Assembly: GCF_001704415.2 (NCBI RefSeq)
Contig: NC_030811.1
Coordinates: 6,482,501 to 6,546,500, forward strand
Direction of reading: 5' to 3'
Length of the DNA: 64,000 nucleotides
DNA from: Capra hircus
Lineage: Eukaryota > Chordata > Mammalia > Artiodactyla > Bovidae
A program made the position numbers and the translations under genes. Of the stretch, positions 20,903 to 31,000 are shown piece after piece (position 1 is the first letter of the stretch; the number at the start of each line of letters is the position of its first letter). The notes under the pieces were generated by a model, which saw only the letters and a program-made list of their open reading frames with translations, searched no databases and was not told the DNA's origin.

Positions 20903-23900
20903 TCACTCACTTCTGGCAGTTTCTTCCAAGGGTAGGTCTCTTTTCTAATGGAAAAGGAGAGGGTGAGACAGCCCACGGGGGAGAGACAGTGTAAACGCTC
21001 TCCTCCAGGGCAGCTCAGTTCTGGAGTCAATCGGATCTGACATCAGCCTCGTGCAAAGAGCCCCAGGTCCCACCATGGACCTGCACGTCCCTGGCTCCAT
21101 AGGGTCTTTGGACTGGCTACCACTTAGTCAGGGATAGGAGCTCTCTGGGCTGGGCCACCATGGGGGTAGAAAGACAGGAATCATGCCCATTGAGACTCTC
21201 TAAGGACCCTTTTCTCCTCCCTAAACCACCCACTCTCCATTCCTGTTCCCTTGCTGCCCCCACCACACAATCTTTAGGGACTCACCTCCTTACGCCTGTA
21301 TCTTCTCCAGCAGCACAGACACAGGGGCAGCAGAGATGCCAGAAGCAGTAGAACCCATACCCCTAACAGCATGGCATTGATGCTTATGAACAGGGCCTGG
21401 GGACAGAGGACCAAAGCCGTGAGCCCCCAGAGTGACTGTTGCCACGTGGAGTCTGTGTCCCCCTTCCGCATGGCACAGGGTCACTCCCCACCCCATTCGT
21501 CCCATTCCCCACGTCTGTAGCTTCCAGGGTTGGGGAGGTGGGATGAAGAAGGAGCCCTGTGTTGGGGGGTCTGTGGCTGTAGCATGGAGAGAGCACGTCG
21601 GTTTCCTCATCAGAAAGGGACAGGCTTGGGCAGTGATCTGTTTTCCCTGACAACTCCGAGACCTAAACGGGCATTGAACCCCTTCACACCCCGTCCCATT
21701 TGTGCAATACTAGCTCTATTGGCTCATTTATTCTGAGTTCGACATTTGTATTTCCCACGGATCTGTAACTGCCCACAAACTGCAGGGACTGCTTGTGTTT
21801 TGTTCACTGCCATGTCTGTTTGTCAAGGCAGAACAGGTCACACCCTCTTTGATGGATGGCCTCCCTCCCGTCCAGGGTTGGACTGCCCCCACCCCGTCCC
21901 CCACCTGCTGCTGTGTGTCCCCGCCCGGCTACCTTCAGCATGTTCATGTAGGTGGTGCACTGTTGCAGCCTCTCGAGGTCCGGACTCAGGGGGCTGGGGG
22001 CCCCTGTGGGCCTCCAGGAGGGGGAGACATTACAGATGCCCTTATAGAAAATAAAGTGGTACTCATAGAATCTTCCAGCCCCAATTATGATGGCAGCAGT
22101 GGCCGTGGAGAAGGCTGCCAGGGCAAGCAGGGTCCTCAGCAGGGCCTGGTGAGGAGCAGACACAGACAGACCTTGGAGACTCAGTTTCTCTGGCACCCAC
22201 CCTGGGGCCAGGGGTGGGAATGGGGGAGGGGCGTGTGATGGAGCCGGAGGCTTGGGAAGGCCTCCAGCTTCTGGGCCTGGTGTTCACCCTTGCCCTTCCC
22301 CAACTCACCCAGTAGATGCCACCTCGTTTCTCGTAAATGAAGGCGACAGCTCCAGCCAGCACAGCCTGGGGAGAGGTTGAAGCCGCAGGGTTTGTGCAGA
22401 ACCCCCAACCCCCCCCTCCCCTGCCTCCTCCCCAGCTGCCTGCTTCCTTTTTCCTCCATGACTCCCGCAGTCGTCTAGCTGGCCCTTCCCCACAGCACTC
22501 CGCACAGGCCCGAGGTCTGTGGTCTGTAAGATTATGGGGAGAGTATTGAGGCCTGAATTAAAACTCCTGAGGCTGTAGGACCCTCTACTTAGGAGACATC
22601 AGACAAATGCTCATGGTGAAGTCAGGAGTGAGCCCTCCTTCCCCCTCCAAACTCTCTCTTTTGAGGCAGCGCCAGGGGCTTTACAAAAGCTCCTGGGTGG
22701 TGGGGTGGAAGGTCCAGGTTGTTGGAGGAGCTCTCGGTACAGGATGAGGGTCAGCCGTCTCTGGGTGGGCATGGGCGCCCATTCCAACAGCTCAGCCTCC
22801 CGCCCAGCGGGCCTTCCAGGACAGGAAGCCTGGTCAATCCTGGAGGAAAGATGGATCAGGGTCCTGTCTGGCAACGCTGTAGCTCATCTCAGTGTGTTTT
22901 TGCCATGGGGTGGATGAGGATGGTTACTTTTGGCTCCTCCCTTCATATGTGCACTTTGCTGTTGTTCTGTGAGTGTGGGCAGGATACGGGGTGCCTCGGT
23001 CCTGCCATGACCTGCCACCCCATCTCCTGCTGCAGGTGGCATACCTCCTTCTGCTGACATCACCACTGTGGTCCAGGTTTCCCCCTCCCCCGAGAGCCCG
23101 GTGTGCAGGACCTGCAGAGGACCATGCGAAGCCACCAGGAGGTGCCCCTGGCTTGCACATCCTCCGGCTCATCCTGCCTCCCCCATCTCAAAGCAGTGCC
23201 AGAGTCTAGAGATGAGCCCGCCCAAGATCCTCAGCTGATCTCCTGCTGAAGGTGGGAGAAGTGGTGGGAGAGGCCCTGGGCAGCGGCCTGGGAGAGCTGA
23301 CCAGTGACCGTGGCCCTCCCAGCCCTTGGCTCAGCTGGTTGCTGTCAGTAGAAGCAGGGCATAGGCCTGGAGGAGCGGGGGTTGTGTTCGGGTGCTAACA
23401 GTCCACATTTTGCTGGGTCGATGGTAGCGGCCTCTCTCTCTCCTCGGGTCCATTCTTCCCGCTGTCCTCCCGCCCCACTCACCACAGCCCCCGTCCAGAT
23501 GGGAGCTCCCAAATTCCTCAGGGTGGTGGAGGAGAAGATGTAGAGGAATCCTCCCAGGACCCCGCTCAGCACCCCCAGCACGATCTGCATCACCTGAAAG
23601 ATGAGAAACCTAAGCACGCGGATCCCGGGAGCAACCCTCTGTGCCTAAGTCTCAGGGTAGCTTTGGGGAGACCTGCCACTCCAGGTATTAACAGTTAGAA
23701 CCTCATGAAAGAGAGAGAAAAAGAGGGGGGAAGGGAAGGCAGAGGAGAGGAGGAGAGACAAGGGGAGGGGAGGGAGAGGATGAACTCAGGGCTCTCCCAG
23801 CTAGGACTTTAAATGGTCAGGGGCTCCTTTGCACCCTTCAGCCCATAACCTACCCTACCTACAGCTCTCACTGAGAGGTAAGTGGCGGGAAAAGCAGGAA

Positions 23901-24250
23901 CTTGATCTCTGGTTAGAAGATAAGACTGGCTTAGCATCCTGTTCGGAGTGAGGCTGGCAGGGAGCTTGCATAGCGAGGGGAGAGGGGCTTCCCCTTCCAG
24001 GTCTGGGGAGCCTGGGCACCTGTCTGCGCCCCTCGCGGTTGGCAGCCTTACTCACCCAGGAGGTCACCAGCAGCCTGTGGTGGCCCAGGGCCTGGGAGGT
24101 GGCGTGGGGCCCGGGCAGGAGGAGGGGCTGCAGCAGGGAGCACCCGCCTAGCAGGAGCTTGGCCAGACCCGACTCATGATGGAAGTGCAGTTGGATGCAG
24201 ACAGGCTGGGGAGCCCTGGGGGCTGCTTCCCTGTGGTCCACCATCTCCAT
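20903..24250 (-). CDS. TMEM176A: Transmembrane protein 176A
   Basis: A four-pass membrane protein of the CD20/MS4A-like TMEM176 family, found in endosomal and other internal membranes of myeloid cells; the family is reported to act as cation channels and to affect dendritic-cell maturation. Coding exons on the minus strand: 24250-24056, 23593-23483, 22365-22309, 22145-21933, 21396-21286 and 20944-20903. All junctions are GT-AG and phase 0, giving 242 codons without a stop; human TMEM176A has 235. Residues 18-34 carry the family signature ending HFHHESGLAKLLL. Membrane segments lie near 66-86, 95-115, 127-147 and 196-222. The start is the first ATG of the exon whose acceptor lies at 24262-24266; a second in-frame ATG follows two codons later. 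The C-terminal tail is 13 residues and diverged. Exon 1 should be untranslated. It is head-to-head with TMEM176B. Confidence 0.95.
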
Positions 24251-24269
24251 GCCTCTGGACACCTGCCTG

Positions 24270-26160
24270 GCAAGGAGGAAGGGAGTGTTGGGGGCAAAGA
24301 GTGGGCAGGAGGAGGTTGGCACGGATTCCACAGGAGCTGGCGGAGACCCCCCCACACCACCCTGGGTCACAGAGCAGCACCCAGGACCTGTCTTGAGGGG
24401 GCATCTCATGAAGGATGCTTGAGTCTCCCGAGGCTGGGACCACTGCTCGGTTCATGGGGCCTCCCCTTCACCCCAGACCTTCCCTTCATCCTCCTCCCAC
24501 CACCTTGGGGGCTGGACCAGGCCTTGGCCCAGAGTTCTCACTTCTCCCCTCTGCCCCCAGCAGGCTTGTGCCACCCCAGTACACCCGCCCCTGGCTCCTC
24601 TCTCTGCCTCTTCCCCTTTGGAGCCCCCTGGCTGCTGGGCAGAACCGAGTCCTGGCTGCCTGCTGAACTTCTCCAGAAGCAGCTGTTCCCTAGCTGAGTC
24701 TGGGGACCCTCCAGCAACCCTTAAATACTTCTCTCCTCACCAATGGCTCCTCAGTCCTGTTCTAACTGCCCTCCCCACCCCACCAACCCAGCATGAAGGA
24801 TGAAGCCATGGGTGGAGATGGAGTCCAAAGGTGGGAATGACTTGGCATCAGTGCACCTGGCCCCCCACTCCTGTACCTTCCTGGAGGCCCCTCCTCTGCA
24901 GGGGAGGTTGGTCCCTCCCTCTCTCCCTGCCCAGAAAGTTCTGGAGGGCCTGTGGCGGCAGGGTGGGGCCTCCTCTGAGAAGGGTCTTGGGGGAAAGGGT
25001 CCCCCCAGGCTATGGACCTGCCTTACCTGCTCTCCTCAGGGACCAGCAGTGGAGAGTGGTGGGCAGGGCTGGGGAGACCCGAGCAGGCAGAAGCGGGAGG
25101 TACTTGGTGGAGTGCCAGCAGGGAAGGATGAGGCAACTTCCCAGCTGGAGCATAGGGCCCCTCCAAGGTTTTCCAGCTTCTGGGGAAAGCTGGGCTCTGG
25201 CGTCCGGGAGAGAGCAAGGGCCAGGTGGGTGGCCTGGGAGATGGAAGAGCTGACCAGCCCTGGGAAACCCTAAGAGGCCATTCTGTCTCCCGTCCCCACC
25301 AGGGCAGGGGCTTTCTGATCAAGAATTCCCCCAGTGTGTGTGCTGTCTGAGTAGGTATGGACGTGCCAGAGTGTATGCGTGTGTGTGTTCTCTGCCTTCT
25401 CTGGCCAGCCTGACTGTCTACTCAAGACCAAACCCCCCTAGAGGGGCCCCTTTGGCCCAGCTTCTTTCTGGGAAGTCAAGATGCTGAAGGTCAGGTCCTC
25501 ATCACTCCATCCCTCCTTCTGTTCTCTCCCACCCCCCAGTGGGTCTCAGCTCTGGGCAGCTCCTCCCAGCTCTGCCCGGCTCGGCCGCTGGCTCCCAGAG
25601 GACAGCAGGTGAGAAGAGCCTTTACAGCCTAGATGATCCCCCCTTCCAGGAGACACTCACCGCCAGACCCCACCCCCCAGCTCTCTCTAGGAGGCTCCAA
25701 GACCAGTTCCCGAAGCCCCCATCCTGTCTCACAGGATGCCATTCTGCCCGGTTCCTGGTTCCCCTAGGACCTGCTTGGAAGGGAGGGATACATTAGCGAG
25801 AAGAAGGGACCCTAGAAAAATGCCTGGGGAGGGCCGGGAGCCCATGTCTGGCCACATCAACTGGGCAGCTGCCCCTCCCTAGTGCCTCATGCCTCTATTC
25901 CAGGGGTGAGGCAGCTGAGGCTAAGGAGGGTTCGTGGTGAGAGGTCTTTTGGTAGGAAAGGTGGAAGGTGGAGGGCCCAGGGTATAGCATGGGCTCTGGC
26001 CGGTTCTCTCCAGCTTGAGGGGGAATAGGGAGGAGCCGGGCAGAGAGGAGGGTCCAGGGCTGCGAGGAAGAGCTCCTTAGCCTCTGAAGTCAGGGTGGCG
26101 TGAAAGGGAACCTTCATGGGGCTGGCCTGGCTCAGAGGAAGAGCAGGAATCTAGGCTGAT
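24270..26160. promoter_or_regulatory. Probable shared 5' region of TMEM176A and TMEM176B
   Basis: Head-to-head genes need first exons between 24270 and 27964. A plus-strand donor-like CAGCAG/GTGAGA lies at 25608/25609, and a minus-strand donor-like GGCG/GTGAGTG at 25661/25660. If both are used, the two first exons face each other closely or overlap, as reported for the human pair. The area is GC-rich and free of recognised retrotransposons. No TATA box or CpG island could be assigned with confidence. This is inference from splice-like motifs only. Confidence 0.35.
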
Positions 26161-26174
26161 CTGGGGACTGGAGT

Positions 26175-26350
26175 TGGGAGCGGGGTGTGGAGGGGGAAGT
26201 GGTGGTACCCAGAGGACTTGGAGGGGGTAGGGGGGATGTACTGGTACCCAGAGGCTTGGAGGAGGGTGGAGGGGGGAGATAGCAGTACCCAGAGGACTTG
26301 CGGGGGGGTGGAGGGGGGAAGAGGTGGTACCCAGAGGACTTGGAGGCAGC
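26175..26350. repeat. Minisatellite, ~40-base units
   Basis: Four units share GGTACCCAGAGGACTTG-like text followed by a G-rich tract. The GTACCC cores start at 26205, 26244, 26285 and 26327, giving periods of 39, 41 and 42. It lies between the two TMEM176 start codons and is likely length-variable. Confidence 0.9.
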
Positions 26351-26939
26351 TGGAGCCTAAGCCACTTTCTGGGCCTTAATATGATGCTTATCCCTGGAGC
26401 CCAAGGATGATCTGGCTGGAATTCTGACTGGGCTTCCTGGGATGGGTCTGTGAACAGGTCTGAACCTCCTTGCGCATCTGCAGAATCATCAGACACCCGA
26501 CTTGTATCCTTCACAGGAGGCCAGGTAGGTGAAGCATGAAGCTGCTCTGAGAAGCTTGTACAATACAGATGGGAAGACTTTAAATTTATCGTCCTCACTG
26601 ATGTTATTAGAATCGTTATTAATAATGCTATGATTTAAACAGTGATCATTAGGATGACCATGAGAATTGCTTCTAGGGGATTTCTTTTGGAACAAGGCAA
26701 GTTGATTCCAAAATACGCAAGGAGAAGTAATCTAGCAAAAGTGGCCATCAAAGAGAAAAGTAACATGGTGAGGGGGTCAATGAAATAGCTCAGCTAAATA
26801 TGAAACTCTGTATTTATAATTAAAACTTATGGTCATGGTGCATGACTCATCAGATCCACCAATGGGCCAGTTAAAGAGTAAAACAGACTTGGTTTCCTAT
26901 GGGAATTTCACTTTTGCTCCAGGGAGCATTTTAAATCAG
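26351..26939. other. Unassigned intergenic DNA
   Basis: No exon or repeat family is evident. Confidence 0.4.
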
Positions 26940-27640
26940 TGGGAGAAAGATGATGCATTCCATAAACAGGATATATTTTCAGAAGTTTAACATCTTAAAA
27001 AAACACAAAAAACAATTTGGATCCATTTTTCCCCAGCTTACAAGGTAAGTTCCAGATAGATCAACATTTAAATGTGAAAACTGAAAACATAAAAGCACTT
27101 AGAAGAAAACAGGGAAGAATTATTATTTTATGATCTGGACATGGCAAAGTCCTTTTTAAGTATGCTATATAACCCAGAAATCATGAAAAAATGACTGAAA
27201 ATTTTGATTATATAAAAATACAAGCTAAATCAAAAATAAATTACAAATATTAAAGCCCTATCTGCAAGTCATGTCACAGATGGTAATTTTTCAAACGTAC
27301 AAAGAACTCCTATAAAGACCAAAACAAAACAATAAAACAAGGCAGTCAGGATATGAAAGGGAAGCTCACAAAAGAAGAGGAAAAAGGCTCTTAAACATGA
27401 AAAGAAAGTCAACCACAGTCATAATGGGAGAATTAACAGTATTGGAATAATCATAGAAGTGGATTGAAACAGTCACAGGAAGCATATTAGAAAATGGTAA
27501 TATTTTTCTGCCTGGAAGGTAACTAGCTGGCTATGAGAGAAAGATATATAATTGGTATAATTATAATAGGAGAGAGGATTTTAGCAGTATACACTTACTT
27601 ATCTTTTGATTTTTTTTTTTTTACCATATAAAAGTATTAT
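26940..27640 (+). mobile_element. Old L1 ORF2 fragment
   Basis: A-rich forward sequence resembling decayed L1 ORF2 C-terminal coding ('aaatgtgaaaactgaaaaca' and 'gatctggacatggcaaag' at 27070-27150). Stops are frequent. It would sit in TMEM176B intron 1. Confidence 0.6.
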
Positions 27641-27804
27641 GTGTAAATATACACACCATGCTGCTAAAATAATTCAGATTCCTTTCTTTGTTAATCCCAA
27701 ACCCCAGACAAACTGTATCTGACCATTTGGGGAAGAGATCCCAGGATACATGTGGTGAAAACTCTACAAATGATTCAGATTTGTATTCCAAATTAAGATC
27801 AGGG
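27641..27804. other. Unassigned intergenic DNA
   Basis: Short unassigned stretch. Confidence 0.35.
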
Positions 27805-27905
27805 ACTTCCCTGGTGGTTCAGTGGTTAAGACTCTGAACTTTCTAGGCTGGGGCATGGGTTTGATCCCTGGTCAGAGAACTGAGATCTCACATGCCGGGA
27901 CTTGA
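27805..27905 (+). mobile_element. CHR-type tRNA-Glu SINE, truncated
   Basis: The head reads GGACTTCCCTGGTGGTTCAG with a B-box-like GGTTTGATCCCTGGTC. It ends 60 bases before the TMEM176B exon 2 acceptor. Confidence 0.85.
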
Positions 27906-28004
27906 CATGGAGACTATTTTCTTTCCCTGCACTCATGCTGTGTATTCCTTTTCTTCTTCCTCAGCTCTCAGACCTCACTCCTGTACATCTTCCCAGCAGG
28001 AAGG

Positions 28005-31000
28005 ATGGCCCAGAACACGCTGACTGTGAATGGAGTTGATGTGGGCTCTACGCTCTCCCAGCCCACCCACATTGACATCCACATCCACCAGGAATCTGCT
28101 TTGGCACAACTGCTAAAAGCTGGGAGTTCCCTGGTGGAGCGCCTGTCTCACCGTCCTGCCAAGGCCAGGATAGGCTATGGACAGCTGGCACTAGGGGTAA
28201 GAGTGGGCTGGCTGGAGAGGTGGGTTAGCACGGCGACACAGAGGCAGGTAACACTCCTTCTCCAATATGATGTGAGGAAAGGAAGTGGGTAAAATCCCCA
28301 TGAAAACTCACAACTTGTATCCCCGCTTGTTTGGAAGTTTCGACACAGAGATTGAGATGGAAAGAAGTAAGGGATTGTTTCTCTGGTGCAGTATGAGCAG
28401 CCCCAACCAGGGGTAGGGGTGAGCAGGTGGAAGGATCGCTGGAGGCTTTTGAACCCATGTGGACGGAGGGCCTACAGATGCCAGGCGATATGATAGGCAC
28501 GTTGCGGGGAAGGCTGAAGCCAGAATCCCTCGATGATCACCTCAAGGTGCTCAGCATTCCTCAGAAGGGTCAGGCAGCTACACAAACGCCTAGAGGTAAA
28601 GGTAGATCAGGTGGCCACCTGATGCGAAGAGCCAGCTCATCGGTAAAGACCCTGATGCTGGGAAAGATCAAAGGCAAAAGGAGAAGAGGGTGGCAGAAGA
28701 TGAGATGGTTGTTTGGTATCACTGACTCAACGGACATGAGCTTGTAAGCAAGCTCTGGGAGTTGGTGATGGACAGGGAAGCCTGGTGTGCTGCAGTCCAT
28801 GGGGCTGCAAACAATTGGACACAACTGAGTGGTTGAACAACAACAACAGGTGATGTGCTTGGAAGACAGGACGGCCTCCTGCAGAGGGCCTCCTGCAAGG
28901 GATGGCGTCTGAGCCAGACCTTGAATGGAGAAGCAATGTGTTTAACAGATAGAGGTGGAGGATGGGAGGAAAGGAATTTCAGGTTTCGAGAATGCCTAGA
29001 ACAAAGGCAAAGAAGCCAGAAAGCATAGGGCAGGTTCTGTCAGAGTAAAGAGAATGGGACTCCTGGCTGATTAGACTGGAAATATAAACCAGTATTGCTG
29101 AGAACCTTGAGTGACTAGCTGAAGAGTTCGTCCTGAATCAGCTTTGATGGTGGGAAGGATTGGACATGGAGGGATTCTGGGGCAGGCACCCGAGCTTCAG
29201 GCAGCCTCCCAGCCAGGTGGTGTCCAGGTAAGAAGTATGGAGGGTCAGTATCTGCGAGGTTACAGCAAAAATGAGGAGGAGAGAGTGGAGTCCAAGTCTT
29301 CGGTGGAAGGGGTCACTTGGGAGTGGGTGGACTTGGGGTACCAGAGAGGAAAGGAGTCTGAGAGGATGCTGAGGTTTGGAGTGAGAGTGACCAGAAGACT
29401 GGAGCGCTGGAAGTCAGCGAGGCAGACCCTGGCGGTGTGGGGGATGGGGTCTGGCATTTGGATGTGATGAATCTGAGAGGCTGGCAGGACATGTAGCTGA
29501 TGTCCAAGTAGGTGGTGACGTCCAAGAAGCCGTGATAGTCAGATCCTCCAGGAAACAGACACCCAGTGGGGAGCTAGGTGTGCAAAAGGTTTACTGGGGT
29601 GTAACATCATGCAGTGAAAAGGGCAGGAGTGGGCAGGGGGAGAGAGGAGGTCTTGATGGAGCCCTGATGAGGTCTGTAGTAGCCCAGTAGGGAACTTGGG
29701 AGCAAAGACTGCCCACCACAGGAGTCCCGTTCTAGGTGGAAATGGCCCTCGAACCACCACCTTGCTTAGTCCTTGCTGGGCAGCTACCCCTAAAGAATGT
29801 GCCTTTGGCTTGAAAGATGAGGGGACCCCAAAGATGCTGACCACTGCAGGCTGTCAGCTAGTGAAGTGTGCAAGTCGCTCAGTCGTGTTTGACTCTTTGC
29901 GACCCCATGGACTGGAGCCCACCAGGCTCCTCTGTCCATGGGATTCTCCAGGCCAGAATACTGGAGTGGGTGGCCATTCCCTTCTCCAGGGGATTTTCCC
30001 GACCCAAGGATTAAACCTGGGTCTCCTGCATTGCCGGCAGATTCCTTACCGTCTAAGCCACCAGGGAAGCCCAGGCTGTCAGCCAACCACACTCCTTTCT
30101 GGAAGGAGGTCTTTGTGGCCCATCCTGGACAGGATGGTGGGTTTCCCATGGGAAAAAGAGGAGAAAAGAAGCAGGAAGCATCAAGTGGGATGACAAGGTG
30201 TGGTATTTAGGAAAACTGGGATTTAGGAAAGAATGAAGGATAAAATGCTGTCAAGTCAGAGGGGTGAGGGAGAAGCAGGATGCACTGCTTCACGGATAGA
30301 ACTTCCAGAATCCAAGCAGAGAAGTCAAGGCAGGGCAAGAGAGGGGAGCCATATCCAGGGCTGAGCCCGGAGCGCGTGGGCTCATGGGAAGGGGCGTGGC
30401 TTTCCCCATCTCTTGCAGGTGACCAAGCTGTTGCTTGGGGCTATCAGCTGTGCTCTCCAGGAGCTGGGAGCTGGGTGGCTGCGCCGGGAGCGTGTGGGCT
30501 CATGGGAATGGGCGTGGCTTTCCCCATCTCTTGCAGGTGACCCAGCTGTTGCTCGGGGCGATCAGCTGCGCCCTCGGTGGGCTTCTCTACTTGGGACCCT
30601 GGATTTGGCTGCGTGCCTCGGGCTGTGCCTTGTGGGCAGGGTTTGTGGTGAGTAAGAAAGGGGTTATGAATCTGCGGCCATACGATCCTGAGGACTCCCG
30701 ATTTCATCTGACCTTGGACGTTAAGCAGGGTCAGGCCTGGCTAGTACTTGGATGGGAGGGAAGGGCTGTGATCTCCTTGGGAGGCAAGTGGTCATGGACA
30801 AGGAGAAAGACAGTTCCTTTGGATCTGGGTCAGGGATCGGGGGAGGAAACCACAGGCCCAGGGACCAAATGCCTTATGTTATGAGGACGCCGGTGGGATG
30901 AGATGGTTGGATGGCATCACCGACTCAATGGGACAAGAGTTTGGGCAAGCTCAGGAGATGGTGAAGGACAGGGAAGTCTGGTGTGCTGCTGTCCATGGGG

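Larger units (their letters stand above)
28197..30536 (+). other. TMEM176B: TMEM176B intron 2
   Basis: It opens with GTAAGAGT and ends at the CTCTTGCAG acceptor at 30536. It contains a BovB 3' fragment, a Bov-tA and the duplicated acceptor. The remaining parts (28197-28607, 28851-29858, 30084-30358) hold only short open frames and no recognised exon. Confidence 0.85.

Noticed and set aside
30413..30655. An 80-codon frame as a real upstream TMEM176B exon
   Set aside because: It comes from the duplicated acceptor, shifts frame, and matches the protein family only for its first ~13 residues.
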